From: CBDATA01 sp965202845
Lineage (GTDB): Bacteria; Acidobacteriota; Vicinamibacteria; Marinacidobacterales; Marinacidobacteraceae
Assembly (NCBI GenBank): GCA_965202845.1
Contig: OZ241856.1
Span: forward strand, 310,001-374,000
Direction of reading: 5' to 3'
Length of the DNA: 64,000 nt
In this document: positions 36,437-45,300 of the stretch, piece after piece
How the letters are laid out: every line of letters begins with the position of its first letter
How positions within the stretch are numbered: the first letter of the stretch is position 1
Translations under genes and position numbers: made by a program
The notes under the pieces: generated by a model
Seen by the model: the letters and a program-made list of their open reading frames with translations, nothing else
Databases searched by the model: none
Told to the model about the DNA's origin: nothing

Positions 36437-37011
36437 CCTGGTGGTTCCGCCGCCGGATTTCGGTGCACGAGCCGGGGCGGCTGCAGCTCGTGCTCGAGTT
36501 GCTGGTGGGCGGACTGCTGGCGCTTCTGAAGGAGAACGTTGGATCTCGGGGGCGTCCGTTCCTGGGGTTGGTGGGAACCATCGGCCTGTTCATCCTGGTC
36601 AGCAACCTGGCCGGACTGGTTCCCTTCCTGTCCTCGCCGACCGTGAACATCAACATGCCGGTCGGCTGCGCGCTGATGGCGTTCCTCTACTACAACGTTC
36701 AGGGCATCCGGGCGCAGGGGGCGGGCAGGTACTTCGCCCATTTCCTGGGGCCGAGCCTCGCGCTGGCGGTGATCATGCTCCCCATCGAGATCATCAGCCA
36801 CCTCAGCCGGATCCTGTCGCTCTCGGTGCGGCTTTTCGGCAACATCTTCGGGGAGGAGCTGGTGGTGATCGTGCTGATGCTGATCGCCCCGTTCGTGATC
36901 CCGGTGCCGATGATGCTCTTCGGCGTGTTCGGGAGCTTCCTCCAGGCCTTCGTATTCACCATGCTCACCGTCATCTATCTGGGCGGCGCGGTCGTCGCGG
37001 AAGAGCACTGA
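36373..37011 (+). CDS. atpB: ATP synthase F0 subunit a, rebuilt N-terminus
   Basis: About 212 residues holding nearly all of subunit a, the proton channel of ATP synthase. The essential Arg lies in LSLSVRLFGNIFGEELVVIV; other family segments are LVSNLAGLVPFLSSPTVNIN and LAVIMLPIEIISHLSRI. The duplicated 39 bp recreates the first membrane helix, now extended by residues copied from AtpI (LLGALLFV, then LMAVVAALGLALFAWWF), so the helix is complete although the original hydrophilic N-terminus is missing. Starts possible are TTG 36373 or ATG 36400. If the sequence is right, the cell may rely on this shortened subunit. The stop at 37009-37011 is followed by the atpE leader. Confidence 0.8.
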   Translation: MLGALLFVLMAVVAALGLALFAWWFRRRISVHEPGRLQLVLELLVGGLLALLKENVGSRGRPFLGLVGTIGLFILVSNLAGLVPFLSSPTVNINMPVGCALMAFLYYNVQGIRAQGAGRYFAHFLGPSLALAVIMLPIEIISHLSRILSLSVRLFGNIFGEELVVIVLMLIAPFVIPVPMMLFGVFGSFLQAFVFTMLTVIYLGGAVVAEEH

Positions 37012-37079
37012 CCCCCCCGGGACCCGCCAAACGGCGGCACCCGATTCATTCCCACCAAGGAGAACAACCGAACGTGTCC

Positions 37080-37397
37080 ATGAAACTGCGGACCGCCCTT
37101 CTCGTCGCCGCCGGCGTCATCCTCGCCTCCCCGGCCTTCGCCCAGGGCTCCTGGGATCCGGTCGTCACCAAGTGGGCGCTGATCGCCGGCGCGGGCGCCA
37201 TCGCCATCACCGGTTCGATGGGCGCCTTCTCCCAGGGTCGGGCGGTCGTCGGCGCCTGCGAGAGCCTCGCCCGGAATCCGGGCGCCGCGCCTCAGATCCG
37301 CTTCTCGCTGCTGCTGGGACTGGTGCTGATCGAGAGCTTGGTCATCTACGCCTTCGTCACCTCGCTGATCATCTTCTTCGTCCGCTGGAACGGCTGA
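37080..37397 (+). CDS. atpE: ATP synthase F0 subunit c
   Basis: A 105-residue c-ring subunit. Helix 1 is WALIAGAGAIAITGSMGAFS, the polar loop SQGRAVVGACESLARNPGAA, helix 2 SLLLGLVLIESLVIYAFVTS with the ion-binding Glu in LIESLVIY. A cleavable-looking N-terminal extension (LLVAAGVILASPAFAQG) precedes helix 1, as in several Acidobacteriota c subunits. The start is ATG 37080 or GTG 37074, after AAGGAG. The 3' end overlaps mtnA tail-to-tail by 29 bp. No other atp genes follow, so the F1 part is encoded elsewhere. Confidence 0.93.
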   Translation: MKLRTALLVAAGVILASPAFAQGSWDPVVTKWALIAGAGAIAITGSMGAFSQGRAVVGACESLARNPGAAPQIRFSLLLGLVLIESLVIYAFVTSLIIFFVRWNG

Positions 37398-38412
37398 CGG
37401 CGTCGCCCAGCCGGGCGAGCGATTCCCGGTAGGGGGCGCGCGCCACTCCGGCCTCGGTGACGATGGCCGAGATGAGGCGCGCCGGCGTCACGTCGAACGC
37501 CGGGTTCCAGACGGCGACTCCCGGGGGCGCTACGTCCGTCCCCTGGAAGCGGGTGACTTCCTCGGCGCGCCGCTCCTCGATCGGAATCGCCGCGCCGTCC
37601 GGGGTGTCCAGGTCCACCGTCGAGTGCGGCGCCGCCACCTGGAAGGGGACGGCGTGCTCCCTGGCGAGAATCGCCGCCTGGTAGGTGCCGATCTTGTTCG
37701 CGACGTCCCCGTTGCCGGCGATTCGGTCGGCGCCCACGACCACCGCGTCCACCCGTCCGCTGGCGAGCAGCGCCCCCACCATGCCGTCGGTGATGAGGGT
37801 CGCCGGGATCCGGTCGCGCTGGAGCTCCCACGCGGTCAGCCGCGCTCCCTGGAGGAAGGGGCGGGTCTCCGGCACGAAGACCTCCACCTGGCGGCCGGAT
37901 TCCCGGAGCGCCCGCACCACGCCGAGCGCGGTGCCGTATCCGGAAGTGGCGAGCGCCCCGGCGTTGCAGTGGGTGAGGATGCGGAGCGGGCCCTTCCGTT
38001 CGGGAAGGAGCGCCGCCCCCTCCCGGCCCATCGTCCGGTTGGCCTCGAAATCCTCCTGCTGGATCCGGGCCGCGGTCGCCTCGAGAGCGGAGACGCCCCC
38101 GCCGGCTGCTTCGCGCATGCGCCCCAGGGCCGCTTCCAGGTTGTAGGCGGTCGGCCGGGTCGCCAGGAGTTCGGCGGCGACGGCTTCGAAGTGCGCCGCC
38201 GGGACCGGCTGACCGCGCCGAAAGCCCAGGACCATGCCCCAGGCGGCGGCGATGCCGATGGCCGGCGCGCCCCGGACCGCCATGCTCCGGATCGCTTCCG
38301 CGACCTCGCCGGGACTCCGGCAGGCGAGCCACGCCTCCTCGGCGGGGAGGCGGCGCTGGTCCAGCAGATGCAGAACCCGCTCCCCTGCCTCCCACCGCAT
38401 CGGCCTCAGCAT
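37369..38412 (-). CDS. mtnA: S-methyl-5-thioribose-1-phosphate isomerase
   Basis: A 347-residue methionine-salvage enzyme that converts methylthioribose-1-phosphate to methylthioribulose-1-phosphate. Family segments are IRSMAVRGAPAIGIAAAWGM, LTHCNAGALATSGYGTALGV (active-site Cys near 155) and VVVGADRIAGNGDVANKIGT (active-site Asp near 235). The N-terminus MLRPMRWEAGERVLHLLDQR matches the family. The ATG at 38412-38410 lies inside the last codons of the ParA-like gene (stop TGA 38408-38406), so mtnA is now translationally linked to that foreign operon. No other salvage genes are adjacent. Confidence 0.95.
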   Translation of the reverse strand: MLRPMRWEAGERVLHLLDQRRLPAEEAWLACRSPGEVAEAIRSMAVRGAPAIGIAAAWGMVLGFRRGQPVPAAHFEAVAAELLATRPTAYNLEAALGRMREAAGGGVSALEATAARIQQEDFEANRTMGREGAALLPERKGPLRILTHCNAGALATSGYGTALGVVRALRESGRQVEVFVPETRPFLQGARLTAWELQRDRIPATLITDGMVGALLASGRVDAVVVGADRIAGNGDVANKIGTYQAAILAREHAVPFQVAAPHSTVDLDTPDGAAIPIEERRAEEVTRFQGTDVAPPGVAVWNPAFDVTPARLISAIVTEAGVARAPYRESLARLGDAVSRSSGRRR

Positions 38413-39392
38413 CCTCGTTCGATTCGCGCCAGTAGCTCTTCGGCGAGGGTCTGGAAGTCCCGATAGCACTCCTGGACCGCATGTTGATGAGCGCCGATGG
38501 CACCGTGCGCCGGCTTCAGCAGGAACATGGGCAGTCGCGCTTCCTGCGCCATCGGCATCAGCGACCGGTAGTCCTTCAGATGCGCAAGGCAGTTCGGATC
38601 CGGCCCTCCTGCTGTCGACACTGGTCTGCCGGGCGCCACCGCTTTTGCGTATTCCGACGGAATCCGGTCGATCCATCGGCCAAACGCCTGGACCGGCCGG
38701 GACAACCGGATGGAATGCCTCACGATGACGTATCCCTGCGGTTGCATCCCGCCCGACGGCAGTTCGATGTCCAGCCCTTCCGGTTTTTCGGCGGCGCGTT
38801 TCTTCCAGTTGCGACGCCAATCCCGGAGGGTTGGGCCGACGTTCCGCAATCCCTGCAGGGAGAACAAGTCGGGCGCCAGCGGAATGACCACGTGGTCGCT
38901 GGCGATCAGGGCGGCGCGGTTGATCGCGCCGAGATTGGGGCCGACGTCGAGCAGCCCCAGATCCGCCTCGAATTGCCGACCGGCGCGTGCGATCAGTCGT
39001 GCGAACGCCGTTGTATCGCGAAAGGCCCGCTCGTCCTTTTCAAGGCACCTGGGCCACTGAATGGAGAGTGTGTCTTCCCGCCGGGAGATCGCAAGGTCGC
39101 CCCGCAACAACCCGATGTGTTCGCCGATTTCCTCGATCGGCGGCGATTCGACGATATCCCCGGTGCCCTCGAACAGAGGGGCCACTCCCCCGTCGATCGT
39201 GCCCCGATTCCCATCCTTCCACAGCCTTTCCAACCGGGGCTCGTCGAGAAACATGCCGGTCAGGTTGGCTTGCGGGTCCAAATCGGCGGCGATGACGCGC
39301 CTGCCCATCTCCCCCAGCATCCACGCCAGGTGGTAGACGAGCGACGTCTTGCCCACACCCCCCTTGTTGTTGAAAAAGGCGATGGTGGTCAT
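38406..39392 (-). CDS. ParA/Soj-like ATPase, no ParB
   Basis: A 328-residue deviant-Walker ATPase: FFNNKGGVGKTSLVYHLAWM near the N-terminus with signature Lys, VIAADLDPQANLTG (Walker A'/B region) and LGLLDVGPNLGAINRAALIA. There is no ParB gene or parS-like site nearby, so it is unlikely to be a chromosome partitioning gene. It overlaps the upstream AlbA_2-type ATPase gene by ATGA and the downstream mtnA start by 7 bp. Base composition is lower in GC than the neighbouring core genes. Likely cargo of an island; possible roles are plasmid-derived maintenance or a defence accessory, both inferred. Confidence 0.85.
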   Translation of the reverse strand: MTTIAFFNNKGGVGKTSLVYHLAWMLGEMGRRVIAADLDPQANLTGMFLDEPRLERLWKDGNRGTIDGGVAPLFEGTGDIVESPPIEEIGEHIGLLRGDLAISRREDTLSIQWPRCLEKDERAFRDTTAFARLIARAGRQFEADLGLLDVGPNLGAINRAALIASDHVVIPLAPDLFSLQGLRNVGPTLRDWRRNWKKRAAEKPEGLDIELPSGGMQPQGYVIVRHSIRLSRPVQAFGRWIDRIPSEYAKAVAPGRPVSTAGGPDPNCLAHLKDYRSLMPMAQEARLPMFLLKPAHGAIGAHQHAVQECYRDFQTLAEELLARIERGC

Positions 39393-40576
39393 GGTCGCCT
39401 CCGCACGATGGCGAGCACGAACGCATCCTGCACTTCGAACTCCGGCGGCGGATTGCCATTTTCCGCCAGTGTCCGGCGCGCTGTTGCGATGCCGAAACCG
39501 AAGCGCTGCATGAAGCCCATGTTCTTCATGGCTTCGGCGATGGTGGGATTGCGATAGGCGGTCACGCCCTGTCCGAAGTTGTCGCGTCCGATCTCTCCGA
39601 AGGCGCCACCGGGACTCAGGATTTCCACCCGGTCGTCGAACCAGGAAATCCGGACGGGCGTGAAGGAGCCTTCGTAATTGCGGTGGATCACCGCGTTGCG
39701 GATGAGTTCCCGCAGGGCCACAAACGGGTAGCTGGGCGTTTCGATGTGCCGTTCGCCGCTCGTGTCGAGTGCCCGGGTGATGTTCGATCTCAGCCGGAGA
39801 TCCACTTCGCGCAGTTGTTGGGGCAGCGTTCCGGAAATTTCGGCGTGGTCGACGATGCCGTCGGTCATGGTGGTTCCCACGAAGCGGACGAACTGCAAAT
39901 ACGCGCCGGGAAACCAGTATCGCGGGTCTCTGCCCAGGACGAGGATTGCGGTGACCGTCGGCGCGCCGTTCGACGCGGTGAGACGCAACGCCTTCAGTTG
40001 TTCCTCTCGACTGCGATCATTCTCCTCCAGCACTTCCTGGGAGACGGCGGAGGGCAGGTAGCGATCCTCAAACTCCTTCAGGTCAAGATCCGCTTCGACA
40101 GTGGCGCCGGCGACGCCCTGCATGTCGTAGGCAAGGTTGGCTTGACGGCGTTTTTCGGTGAGCCGGCGTTCTTCTTCGGCGGTGGCCTGGGTTTGGCGGG
40201 GACCGACGCGAACCCAGCAACGACCGTCCACCTTGATCGGCGGGTTTTCCGAAGGCTCGACTTGGACTACCGCGACATCGCAGTCATGCAGTCGTTTTTT
40301 TGCGACCTCCATGACGGGAAAGGGCAGGATTTTGCCGTCGTTTCGCAACCCTCCGAGGGTGCGCAACAGGTCGTCATTGATGACCGAACCGGCGCACTGC
40401 CCATCGTCGTTTATTCCAATGAAGAGAAGCCCGCTTTCCCCGTTCCCGGGAAGGTCGTTGGCGAAGGCGCAGATGGCTCGCCGGAACTTGTCCCAATCCT
40501 TCGTGGATGCGGTGAATTCCACGCGGTCGCTCTCGCCGCCCGCGATTTGGCGGGTCAGTTCCCCGTCGTCCAGCAT
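39389..40576 (-). CDS. AlbA_2 (Schlafen-like)/HATPase_c_4 ATP-binding protein A
   Basis: A 395-residue two-domain protein. The N-terminal AlbA_2/Schlafen domain starts ESDRVEFTASTKDWDKFRRA and includes GLLFIGINDDGQCAG and the CWVRVGPRQTQATAEEE strand. The C-terminal part is a GHKL-type ATPase-like domain: VALRELIRNAVIHRNYEG (N-box), VRISWFDDRVEILSPGGAFG and FGFGIATARRTLAENG. It is often annotated as a transcriptional regulator, but related proteins occur in defence islands. It overlaps the ParA-like gene. SD AGAGGGGG precedes its ATG. It is divergent from the tsaD fragment across 77 bp. Confidence 0.85.
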   Translation of the reverse strand: MLDDGELTRQIAGGESDRVEFTASTKDWDKFRRAICAFANDLPGNGESGLLFIGINDDGQCAGSVINDDLLRTLGGLRNDGKILPFPVMEVAKKRLHDCDVAVVQVEPSENPPIKVDGRCWVRVGPRQTQATAEEERRLTEKRRQANLAYDMQGVAGATVEADLDLKEFEDRYLPSAVSQEVLEENDRSREEQLKALRLTASNGAPTVTAILVLGRDPRYWFPGAYLQFVRFVGTTMTDGIVDHAEISGTLPQQLREVDLRLRSNITRALDTSGERHIETPSYPFVALRELIRNAVIHRNYEGSFTPVRISWFDDRVEILSPGGAFGEIGRDNFGQGVTAYRNPTIAEAMKNMGFMQRFGFGIATARRTLAENGNPPPEFEVQDAFVLAIVRRRP

Positions 40577-40653
40577 GCTGTGGCCCCCTCTGTGGATCCA
40601 CGGGGCGTGCGCGGCGCACCCGCTCGCCCTATACTACCACCGCTCCGGCTGCG
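40577..40653. promoter_or_regulatory. Compact divergent promoter region between the two foreign operons
   Basis: These 77 bp separate the minus-strand ATPase-ParA-mtnA unit from the plus-strand tsaD fragment. TATACT at 40630-40635 reads as a plus-strand -10, and the overlapping ATACTA gives TAGTAT on the minus strand, so one AT-rich element could serve both directions. No good -35 boxes are visible. It may be the original mtnA/tsaD divergent promoter; this is inference. Confidence 0.4.
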
Positions 40654-40673
40654 ATGCCGTCCCCGTTTCGCCT

Positions 40674-40735
40674 TCCCGTGTTGATTCTCGGAATCGAAAC
40701 CTCCTGCGACGAGACCTCGGCGGCGGTCGTCGAGG
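40674..40735 (+). repeat. 62-bp tsaD direct repeat, left copy
   Basis: Identical to 47643-47704 over 62 bp (TCCCGTGTTGATTCTCGG to GTCGTCGAGG). The two copies bound a 6.9-kb segment holding the three-gene defence-like operon. Confidence 0.93.
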
Positions 40736-40762
40736 CCGGAATCCAGTCGTATTCCGTATTAT

Positions 40763-40782
40763 CCCCCCCCCCCCCCCCCCCC
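40763..40782 (+). repeat. Poly-C tract, 20 C, between the tsaD fragment and the defence-like operon
   Basis: Twenty consecutive C within the open frame 40654-41079. With 20 C the frame passes through to 41079; other lengths lead to stops near 40817 or 40919. It is the third long C-tract in the window. Confidence 0.85.
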
Positions 40783-40848
40783 AATGTGCCAACATCGTCG
40801 AAACACGGGCGTCCCTTGAATTTAGTGAGGGGCGCAAGGAACCCATCG

Positions 40849-41079
40849 ATGACAACCGAACCGAACCGCGTCCCGCCGCCGGACGCTCCCGCGCCGACCG
40901 CAAGGGGCGGGGATCGTAGCGACGCGCCCCTTGCGGCCGGCGCAGAAAGCGGGCAGGCAGGTCTGGCCACGGGGCACATGGGTTCGATCGATACGGAGTC
41001 GGTACGCGAACTTGTCGAGGATATTCTGGAATGCGGCCGGGACGCTTTTGAGACAAGACGCTTGAAGTACGGTTTCTGA
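40849..41079 (+). CDS. Small ORF (76 aa) heading the defence-like operon
   Basis: A hypothetical protein. The ATG at 40849 is preceded by AAGGA at good distance. The N-terminal half is Pro/Ala-rich and probably disordered (VPPPDAPAPTARGGD). The C-terminal third (MGSIDTESVRELVEDILECG then RDAFETRRLKYGF) predicts one amphipathic helix. The stop is 7 bp before the TTG of the AlbA_2 gene, suggesting coupling. It could be read alone or as the end of the tsaD-fusion frame from 40654. No family recognised. Confidence 0.5.
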   Translation: MTTEPNRVPPPDAPAPTARGGDRSDAPLAAGAESGQAGLATGHMGSIDTESVRELVEDILECGRDAFETRRLKYGF

Positions 41080-41086
41080 GGTCGCA

Positions 41087-42310
41087 TTGAACAAGACCGA
41101 GCTCATCGAGCTGATTCGTAATGGAGAGAACTCGGGAGCGGAATTCAAGCGCGACGACATCACGCCGGAGAAGTTGGCGGGAGAGATGGCGGCGCTCCTG
41201 AATCTGGAGGGCGGGCGCATCCTCCTTGGCGTGGAGGAGGATCAGACGGTCAGCGGACTGACTCGGGATCGCGGCAGGGCCGAAGAATGGGTGATGGAAG
41301 TGGCTCGAATCCACGTTCAGCCGGCTGCGATTCCTTACTGGGAAACGATCTCCTGGGATGACGGGAAAATAGTCGGCGTCATATCGCTCGCTGCGAACGC
41401 TCCCGACAAACCGTACAAGGCGAAGCGTGGGGCGGTATGGGTGACCAGGGTGAGAGTCGGCACGACAACGCGGGACGCCACCCGCGAGGAGGAGGCGCGT
41501 CTCTACCAACAGTCGGGCAGCATTCGGCATGGAGGCAAGCCGATTCCCGGCGCCACCGTCGCCATGCTTGATTCACGCCGCTTGCACGATTACTTCACTC
41601 GGATTCTTGGCGGAAGCGTCCCCGCAAGCGACGACTTGGATGCGTGGCGCTCGCTCCTGGTGAACCTGGATCTGGCGACGGCTTCGGCAGGGGAGACGGT
41701 TCCGACCATCGATGGGATGCTCTTGTTCGGAAGCAACCCGAAACGTTTTCTTCCCCAATCCGGCATCCGCGCCATTTGCTACACGGGAGAGGAGCCGGAT
41801 TATGCGGCCCGGGCCGACGAGGATCTGCGGGGCCCCCTGGTTCCGCTCGGGGCTCGGAACGGCTCGCTGGTAGAGTCGGGTCTCGTCGATCAGGCGTTTG
41901 ACTTCGTGCGGCGCAACACGACGCCGAAGGCCCGGCTCGAGGGAGCACGTCGCATGGAGTATCGGGAGTATCCGGATGACGTCGTGCGTGAAGCGGTAGG
42001 CAATGCCCTGGTGCACCGCGACTACAGTATCGCGGGCGCCGACATCATGCTCACGATCTTTTCCAATCGCCTCGAAGTCGTCAGTCCCGGGCGTCTCCCG
42101 AACACGGTTACGCCGGACGGGATGAGACTTGGGACGCGCTACGCACGCAATCAGATTCTGGTCAATGTCATGCGCGACTATGGATACGTTGAGTCCCGCG
42201 GCATGGGAGTCCGATATCGGATCATTCCGGGAATGATGGCCCACAGCGGCGTCGCACCCGATCTCGTCGAAGAAGAGAATCGTTTTACTGTCCGCCTGTG
42301 GAAGAAATGA
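41087..42310 (+). CDS. AlbA_2 (Schlafen-like)/HATPase_c_4 ATP-binding protein B
   Basis: A 407-residue protein with the same architecture as 39389-40576 but only distantly similar. The AlbA_2 domain is at 1-120 (LIRNGENSGAEFKRDDITPE, LNLEGGRILLGVEEDQTVSG). The middle is helical. The C-terminal GHKL-like ATPase region has EYPDDVVREAVGNALVHRDY (N-box Asn), FSNRLEVVSPGRLPNTVTPD and YVESRGMGVRYRII. The TTG start has TGAGG upstream. It overlaps the helicase gene by ATGA (42307-42310), so the pair is translationally coupled and probably works together. AlbA_2 proteins next to large helicases are a recurrent defence-island arrangement. Confidence 0.85.
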   Translation: MNKTELIELIRNGENSGAEFKRDDITPEKLAGEMAALLNLEGGRILLGVEEDQTVSGLTRDRGRAEEWVMEVARIHVQPAAIPYWETISWDDGKIVGVISLAANAPDKPYKAKRGAVWVTRVRVGTTTRDATREEEARLYQQSGSIRHGGKPIPGATVAMLDSRRLHDYFTRILGGSVPASDDLDAWRSLLVNLDLATASAGETVPTIDGMLLFGSNPKRFLPQSGIRAICYTGEEPDYAARADEDLRGPLVPLGARNGSLVESGLVDQAFDFVRRNTTPKARLEGARRMEYREYPDDVVREAVGNALVHRDYSIAGADIMLTIFSNRLEVVSPGRLPNTVTPDGMRLGTRYARNQILVNVMRDYGYVESRGMGVRYRIIPGMMAHSGVAPDLVEEENRFTVRLWKK

Positions 42311-45300
42311 TGACCGAACGCGTTGATTCTGCAGTCGCAAGACTCTGTGTCGATGCGTTGCGGAGGGTCAATTTTGCGTCAGCGCAGAACGATGTCGCGG
42401 TTATCAAGACAATAAAAATCGAAAATCCGACTGACGCAGCGCTCACGGACGTGAAGATCACTCTTCGATCCCACCCTCCCATTCTTTCGGAAAAGACTTG
42501 GAAGATCGACCGCATCGCGCCGGAATCCCATCACGAGCTGCGAAACCTTTCGATCCCTCTCGATATCGATCGGCTGCGAGGTCTTGACGAAGCGGAGATC
42601 GGAGAACTCGAATTTCGAATGGAGGCGAATGGACTTCAGGAAATTGTCGAGAAACGCCGGATCGAGTTGCTTGCCCACGATCAGTGGGGCGGCGTGGGAG
42701 ACATGGCTCAAATTCTGGCTGCTTTCGTCTCGCCGAACGATCCTGCCGTCGCCCGAATCTTGAAGGACGCGGCGCGACTTCTGGAAAACAAGGGGCATGA
42801 TGGTTCCATGAATGGTTATCAGTCAGGCGATCCGCGTCGCGTTTATATGCTCGCTGCCGGGATCTGGTCTGCGACCACCGGCCTCGGGCTGAACTATGCC
42901 GAGCCGCCGGCATCTTTCGAAAGCGAGGGTCAAAAAATCAGAGGACCGCAGCGCATCGTCAGAGAAGGTCTGGCTACTTGCCTGGACGCCACGCTTCTCC
43001 TCGCTGCGGCGTTTGAGGCGGCGGGACTCCATCCGGTCGTCCTGTTTTCACAAGATCATGCGTGGGTTGGCGCCTGGATCGTCAAGAAGGATTTCGGAAA
43101 CCTTACGGAACCTGATGTGGTGGCTGTCCGAAAGGCCGTTCAGTCCCGCGAATTCGTATCCATGGAAACCACGCTTCTCACCGAGCGCCCATCCATTCCG
43201 TTCGATCAAGCTGTGGATGAGGGGCGCCGTCGTCTTGCCGAGGGCCGCGATCCCGAGTTTGTCATGGCGGTGGATATTGCCCGATCCCGCGCGGCGCGCA
43301 TTCGCCCTCTCGCAAGCCACACGACGGATGGCGAACATAAAGCCGAAGAGAGCGACGAAGCGATCCCGGCGTCGCTGCCGCCAATTCCTGACTTCGGGTT
43401 GCTCCCGGGCGAAACCAAGGAAGAGGAACCCAGGACCCCACGGGATCGCATAGATCGATGGAAACGCAAACTTCTTGATCTTTCGCTCCGTAATCGTCTT
43501 CTCAATTATCGTGAAAGCAAGCAAACCCTTCCCTTGCGATGTCCGAATATAGCCGATCTTGTGGAGAAACTCTCCGAAATTAAATTTTCCGGTCTCGCTC
43601 TGGAAAACAACAATTCGATCCGCAGTCGAGATGGCCTCTCACCAGAAGAAGCGCAACGGATTGAAGAAGAAATCATTCGTGATGCCTTTGAGAAAAAACA
43701 GGTTGCCGTCCCGCTTGATTCCCAGGAGATGAACAGTCGGTTCTTGACTATCTACAGGAGATCGAGAAGCGATTTGCAGGAAGGCGGCGCGAATACACTT
43801 TTTCTCGCAGCAGGATTTCTTCGGTGGAAGAGAAGCGAAGACGATACCCGGTCCTACTTGGCTCCTCTTCTGCTTATCCCGGTCAAACTGGAGCGCAAGT
43901 CGCTCCAAGCGCCCTTTCGCATCGTGCGACATGAAGACGAAATCCGGATCAATTCGACCCTTCTTGAATTTCTGAAACAAGATTTTGACCTTCATGTCAC
44001 GGAACTCGAGGGTGAACTGCCACACGACGATAACGGAGTTGATGTTCATGAAGTACTTGAAATCATGCGCCGGAATGTTCGTGATGTATCGGTTTTCGAG
44101 GTAGTCGAAAAATTCGCGCTTTCAACATTTTCCTTTGCGAAATACCTCATGTGGAAGGACTTGGCTGACCGTTCCGATCAACTCAAGCAGAATCGACTGG
44201 TTCGAACTCTTATCGATGGAATTGCGGAAAAACATGAAAATATAAAAGGGAACGACTCTTCCTTTGCGCCGATGGAGCTGGATCACCGGATTTTGCCGCG
44301 TGAGACACTAACTCCATTATCCGCTGACAGTTCGCAGCTCGCAGCCATTCTGGCGGCAAGGGAAGGACATGACTTCGTTCTCGTAGGCCCTCCGGGGACT
44401 GGAAAGAGTCAGACCATCACGAATATCATCGCGCAGTGTCTGGGCGATGGGAAGACGGTGCTTTTCGTTGCCGAAAAAGCGGCGGCGCTTGATGTGGTGC
44501 AACGCCGACTTGAGAGAGCAGGACTCGGTGATGCCGTCCTGGAGCTCCATTCGAACAAGGCGGATCGGAAATCCGTCGTCGCCCAACTTGGTCGGTCATG
44601 GGAACGAGCTTCGGGTGCTTCGGAAGAAAAGTGGATCGAGCTTGCTGAAGATCTGAAAATCTCCCGTGATCAGTTGAACGCCTACGTCGAGGCGCTTCAT
44701 GCCAAGGGGACACAGGGATTCAGCGTGTTTGAAGCGATCTCCCTGGTCGCCAGGGGGAATGCGCCGTTTTCGGTCTCCTTCGATTCCAGGGACGCACACG
44801 ACCAAAAGAGCTACAACCGCCTGGTGAAGCTTGCTGCGGAACTCGGAAGGACGTATGGAGAGATTGGCGCCGGCCCGCCTATCAGCCTGGTAGGGCGCGA
44901 GGAATTTTCTCACCAATGGGAAAGCGAATTCCTCGAAATCATTGAACATCTCGTGGAGGCGCTTGGCGCTTTGAGACGGGCTGAACGCACGCTTGCGGAT
45001 GAGCTCGGGCTGGCCTCCGATCCCGATCTGCAAATGGTGCGTCGCGCACGGCTCAAGGGGCTCGCGCCCCGTGTAGAGGCTGACGCTCTGGATTTGGCGT
45101 CCGTCCCGGAGCTTCCAGCCGACCGGCTGTCCGTCCTGGCGGATTCGCTGAAATCGAATGTCCAGCAACTGGATGCAGCGACCGCTCGAACAAAGGCTTC
45201 GTATTCACTTGGCGAAGTGCGCCGCATGCCGCTTGAGAACATGGATTCAAGTTGGCGCGAAGCCTCGGTGAAAATCTGGCCGCTTTCCTTCTTTGCGAAG

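Larger units (their letters stand above)
40654..41079 (+). other. tsaD 5' fragment fused in frame through a C20 tract to a small ORF
   Basis: The ATG at 40654 begins MPSPFRLPVLILGIETSCDE then TSAAVVEAG, an alternative N-terminus of TsaD identical to the intact gene over LPVLILG to AAVVE except the first few residues. The match ends at 40735. After SYSVLS comes a run of six Pro from the C20 tract, then a frame that continues in phase into the small ORF at 40849-41079 and stops 7 bp before the next gene. As sequenced, all 141 codons are open. A change in tract length would end translation early. Whether the fused protein is made or the frame only carries ribosomes to the next gene is unknown. 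Confidence 0.65.

Noticed and set aside
38406..39392. Chromosome partition parA near an origin
   Set aside because: No parB, parS, dnaA or gidA nearby; it sits in an operon with an AlbA_2 ATPase and lower GC.
40654..41079. Diversity-generating retroelement or template/variable repeat pair at the tsaD duplication
   Set aside because: No reverse transcriptase in the window, and the two 62-bp copies are identical rather than showing adenine-specific differences.
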